The notes under the pieces are model-generated. The model worked only from the letters and a program-made list of their open reading frames with translations, did not search any database and was not told the DNA's origin. From Desulfofundulus thermobenzoicus (GTDB lineage: Bacteria > Bacillota > Desulfotomaculia > Desulfotomaculales > Desulfovirgulaceae), in NCBI RefSeq assembly GCF_009428905.1, contig NZ_WHYR01000001.1, positions 107,673 to 171,672 on the forward strand: 64,000 nucleotides of DNA, written 5' to 3'. This document shows, in pieces, positions 61,694-64,000 of the stretch. A program made the position numbers and the translations under genes. Position 1 is the first letter of the stretch. Each line of letters begins with the position of its first letter.

Positions 61694-61987
61694 ATGATTA
61701 CGATTCAATACGCAGGAAGCAAAAACTGCCCGGTTTTCCTTTGTGACGTGTGCGGCGAGCAGATTCAGCAGGACGGAAACGTCCTTTGGCGGCACAAAAA
61801 ACCCGGTGAATTGAGATTTACCCATAAACGCTGTAATACGACTTTCAAGAAGGCCCACGGCCCGGACTGGGACTGGCTGCCCTTGCCCGCCTTTCTGGTG
61901 TATCTATGGCGTAACACGGCCATTGACGGCGGTAAAGCCAAAAAGGTTGTTGAGCTGCTGGCCCATTTTGGGGAAGGGGGTGCTTAA
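61694..61987 (+). CDS. hypothetical protein with zinc-ribbon-like Cys
   Basis: 97 residues. CDVCG near residue 16 and HKRC near 49 could form a metal site; the rest is unrecognised. AGGGGGGAG precedes ATG 61694. Part of the element's small-gene run. Confidence 0.7.
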   Translation: MITIQYAGSKNCPVFLCDVCGEQIQQDGNVLWRHKKPGELRFTHKRCNTTFKKAHGPDWDWLPLPAFLVYLWRNTAIDGGKAKKVVELLAHFGEGGA

Positions 61988-61989
61988 CC

Positions 61990-62061
61990 ATGTGGCTACG
62001 CCTTTACATAGCTTTCCTGCTCACCTGCATTGGCCTAGCGGTATGGAAGATTTTTAGCTGA
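61990..62061 (+). CDS. 23-residue membrane peptide
   Basis: A single hydrophobic helix (LYIAFLLTCIGLAVWKIF). GGGGG lies nine bases before ATG 61990, and the gene sits tightly between the two neighbours (2 and 13 bases). Small size makes this tentative. Confidence 0.5.
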   Translation: MWLRLYIAFLLTCIGLAVWKIFS

Positions 62062-62074
62062 AGGGGGAAAGCCG

Positions 62075-62287
62075 ATGCCCAGGGTAACAGTCCGTCTGCC
62101 CCCGGAGCAACTGGCCCAATTGGAGGCCCTGAAGAAATGCTTAAACCGTGACAATAAACGTTTAAAGGCAACCACCAGCGATTTAGTTAGGGCAGCGATT
62201 GAAGCATATATTCGCCAATGGCAGTTTTTGGCCTGGCGGCAGGGTGGCAGTTATAAATTGAATCCCAAAAGGAGAAAAGAGGGGTAA
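62075..62287 (+). CDS. ribbon-helix-helix DNA-binding protein
   Basis: 70 residues. The N-terminal RVTVRLPPEQLAQLEALKK strand-helix and TSDLVRAAIEAYIRQW helix are the CopG/Arc fold. May repress element genes or bind the repeats in this region. The start follows AAGGGGGAAA. Confidence 0.82.
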   Translation: MPRVTVRLPPEQLAQLEALKKCLNRDNKRLKATTSDLVRAAIEAYIRQWQFLAWRQGGSYKLNPKRRKEG

Positions 62288-62290
62288 AAT

Positions 62291-62515
62291 GTGGGAAGTA
62301 TAATCGAATTGCAAAAAGGAGATAAGGCGGCCTGGAAAGAGTTAAACACGAAACTTGAAGCACTAACGAGCATACTGAACGACATCGAAAACAGAATCAC
62401 GGAACTGTCTCCTTACGTGGAGAAACACGCAAGCCTGATGCAACAGTATGAGAAAATCAAACGTGAGCGGGACAATGTAATAGCAACCATGCTGATGGCG
62501 GTAAGGAGGAGGTAA
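62291..62515 (+). CDS. small coiled-coil protein
   Basis: 74 residues, almost all helical with heptad-like spacing (LNTKLEALTSILNDIENRITELSPYVEKH). Not recognised. GTG start with AGAGGGG upstream. Confidence 0.65.
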   Translation: MGSIIELQKGDKAAWKELNTKLEALTSILNDIENRITELSPYVEKHASLMQQYEKIKRERDNVIATMLMAVRRR

Positions 62516-62517
62516 AA

Positions 62518-62784
62518 ATGGCGTCCTTCGTAAAAACTAATTTAAAGGTCCGGCGGTTAAAGGACAACATGCGAATGTGTCGAAGGTGCAACGCGGCTGG
62601 AGCGGTGTTCGGTGGACTATGTGCAACCTGTCATGAATTTGCCGAACGTTCCCGGCGGAAGGAACTGGCCCGCCGGGGTAAGCTGAAAAACGGCGGATTG
62701 ACAGGCAAACCCGGCCCCTGGCCGTGGAGGGAGATTGAGCATCAATGCCAGCAAATAATTGCAGGAAGAAAAAAGGAGGAATAA
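62518..62784 (+). CDS. small zinc-ribbon-like protein
   Basis: 88 residues. CRRC near residue 21 and CATCH near 35 form a likely zinc site; the C-terminal half is basic. Not recognised. AGGAGG precedes ATG 62518. Confidence 0.7.
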   Translation: MASFVKTNLKVRRLKDNMRMCRRCNAAGAVFGGLCATCHEFAERSRRKELARRGKLKNGGLTGKPGPWPWREIEHQCQQIIAGRKKEE

Positions 62785-62787
62785 GGT

Positions 62788-63471
62788 ATGAGCAAAATCG
62801 ACAACAAAGCACGCCAGCGGGAACACGACCAATACCTTTCTATGGTAGGACAACCCCGGCGGCGGGTGCTGGTGGACACAAGTGAAATTTTCGATGAAAT
62901 TGTCAGTCAAATGGCTACGCAAATCCTGCTCTACGAAGAGAAAACGCGTGGTAAAAACAGAATACGCAAGTTACTTGAGGACATCAGAGAACCAAAATTC
63001 AATTTGAGCGAACTGGTGGAAGTCATAAAGCAGGATGTTGAAAATGCGTACAAGGCCGATTTTGCCTACCTACACGGCCCAGATGTGCAACTGGGAGAAG
63101 AGAATCTAAAGGAAATCGAGGATTATAAACTGAAAGCCGTCACTCATTTTCTCGAAAGGATACGCAGGGAATTTTCGGAAGAATACCTGCAACGGCAGGT
63201 GGACAAATTAGCAGTAGCCTACAACATTGAACATTTAAAGCCGAAACCTGAACCGGATGCGGATACCATGAAGGCTATCGAAGAACTTCAACAGGAAGCT
63301 ACGGCGACTATCGAGAGAATCAGGGCATTGAAACGAGAAATTGCTGACGCCAAATGCCGTCTGGACCAACTCTGGCGGTTGGAGGTCGAAGCCTTGCGTG
63401 GGACCAGCCGGGAGGGGCATTCGCAAGTTAGAGTAATGATTTTTAAAGAGTGGCCAGAAATAGGCCCCTGA
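62788..63471 (+). CDS. hypothetical helical protein of the element
   Basis: 227 residues, mostly helical and charged, with a C-terminal coiled coil (about 155-200). Not recognised. AAGGAGGAATAAGGT precedes ATG 62788. Last gene of the run before a noncoding region. Confidence 0.7.
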   Translation: MSKIDNKARQREHDQYLSMVGQPRRRVLVDTSEIFDEIVSQMATQILLYEEKTRGKNRIRKLLEDIREPKFNLSELVEVIKQDVENAYKADFAYLHGPDVQLGEENLKEIEDYKLKAVTHFLERIRREFSEEYLQRQVDKLAVAYNIEHLKPKPEPDADTMKAIEELQQEATATIERIRALKREIADAKCRLDQLWRLEVEALRGTSREGHSQVRVMIFKEWPEIGP

Positions 63472-63501
63472 CACACGAGAAGGCCCCTGGAAACGAGAAA
63501 A

Positions 63502-63530
63502 AGCCGGGTAAGGTTATTACCTGCCCGGCT
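63502..63530 (-). terminator. hairpin terminator, minus orientation
   Basis: AGCCGGG...CCCGGCT stem with an inner AGG/CCT extension; on the minus strand it is followed by TTTTTC. No minus-strand gene is seen nearby, so it may belong to one beyond the edge. Confidence 0.6.
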
Positions 63531-63677
63531 ACGGCCACCTGGCGGCCCACCCCAACGGGCGAGTGATACCCCACCCCCGGCCCTTGAGGTTTCTGCCATG
63601 TCTCCCCATGTCCTTGCTGACGGCAAGCCATGGTACTGCTGGTGGAAACATACATCAAAATACTATAACCAAGTGTT

Positions 63678-63773
63678 AGAATTCTAAGTTTACGTTGCTA
63701 ATAATTAGAATCGGCCCATTATGAGACAAAGAATCAGAAATCTAAGTAATGTAACTAACAATTAGAATATCGG
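63678..63773. repeat. two imperfect 37-38-bp direct repeats with internal palindromes
   Basis: Copies at 63678-63714 and 63736-63773 start AGAA(T/A)TCTAAGT and end AATTAGAAT(at)CGG. Each has an ATTCTAA...TTAGAAT-type inverted arm. In a noncoding AT-rich region of the element; possible operator, partition or recombinase sites. Confidence 0.65.
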
Positions 63774-63894
63774 ACCCCAGGGGAGAAAGGCCCTGGCGGG
63801 GACATTTCCAGGAAGTATCCCCGGGCAAATCAAGAAACTGATGGTTTCTTTTCCAGCGATGTGGTAAAGTTATATATGAACCCGTCCTTTGGTA

Positions 63895-63919
63895 CCCGCT
63901 TTTGCGGGAATTTTTTTGG
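63895..63919 (+). terminator. intrinsic terminator
   Basis: CCCGC-TTTT-GCGGG stem followed by AATTTTTTT. It lies about 430 bases after the last gene. The final 80 bases of the window have an inverted GGGAG...CTCCC repeat but no gene. Confidence 0.75.
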
Positions 63920-64000
63920 ACCGGGAAATAACTGACTGAGAGGCATTTTGGCATAAAAACTGACGGGAGGAGAGACTCTCCCGGCGGGCGGTACCCCTCC

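Overview
The window reads as chromosome of a GC-rich, anaerobic, endospore-forming Firmicute, most likely of the Desulfotomaculum/Desulfofundulus/Pelotomaculum kind. The basis is the gene set: an aldehyde oxidoreductase closely resembling the Mop enzyme of sulfate reducers, selenocysteine formate dehydrogenase, trimeric [FeFe]-hydrogenase, a sodium-pump decarboxylase, YtrH/YtrI sporulation proteins, strong Shine-Dalgarno sites and many TTG/GTG starts. The genus is inference.

Layout. 1-4.1 kb: two molybdate-type binding lipoproteins (minus) and a sigma-54 activator (plus) diverge from a region carrying two almost identical Moco riboswitches in opposite directions. 4.2-18.4 kb: a sigma-54 promoter with three upstream palindromes precedes mop and a run of overlapping genes: FAD/dicluster/CCG oxidoreductase, small CxxC protein, methyltransferase, C_GCAxxG_C_C protein, radical SAM protein (TrsS-like), AMP-dependent ligase, XdhC, NTP transferase-HD fusion, molybdopterin-binding protein and histidine phosphatase. 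This matches the conserved but functionally uncharacterised neighbourhood DVU_1551-1559 of Desulfovibrio and is the strongest candidate here for an undescribed system. 18.6-25.4 kb (minus): a truncated aldehyde dehydrogenase, moeA, a selenocysteine fdhA and fdhD, the last two each behind its own Moco riboswitch. Molybdenum cofactor thus links most of the first 25 kb.

25.8-48.6 kb: an ABC exporter, DUF350 protein, hydCBA with a stress protein, a secreted beta-propeller protein, methionine transporter metNIQ, decarboxylase beta/biotin/gamma subunits, tig-clpP-clpX and a polar amino-acid ABC transporter. 48.8-57.5 kb: acetyltransferase, tRNA-His, Gln, Lys and Leu, kamA-ablB (acetyl-beta-lysine osmolyte), ytrHI, an easily missed HesB-like selenoprotein read through an in-frame TGA, a membrane polyferredoxin, a radical SAM/SPASM protein and an HTH regulator.

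57.9-64 kb: the 3' half of a tRNA-Leu(CAA) marks the left junction of an integrated element that runs off the right edge. It carries a repressor with a divergent gene, a lambda O/P-like replication module (initiator with internal iterons next to an AT-rich stretch, then a DnaC-like loader) and several small DNA-binding or unknown genes. No CRISPR array, rRNA or complete insertion sequence was seen.
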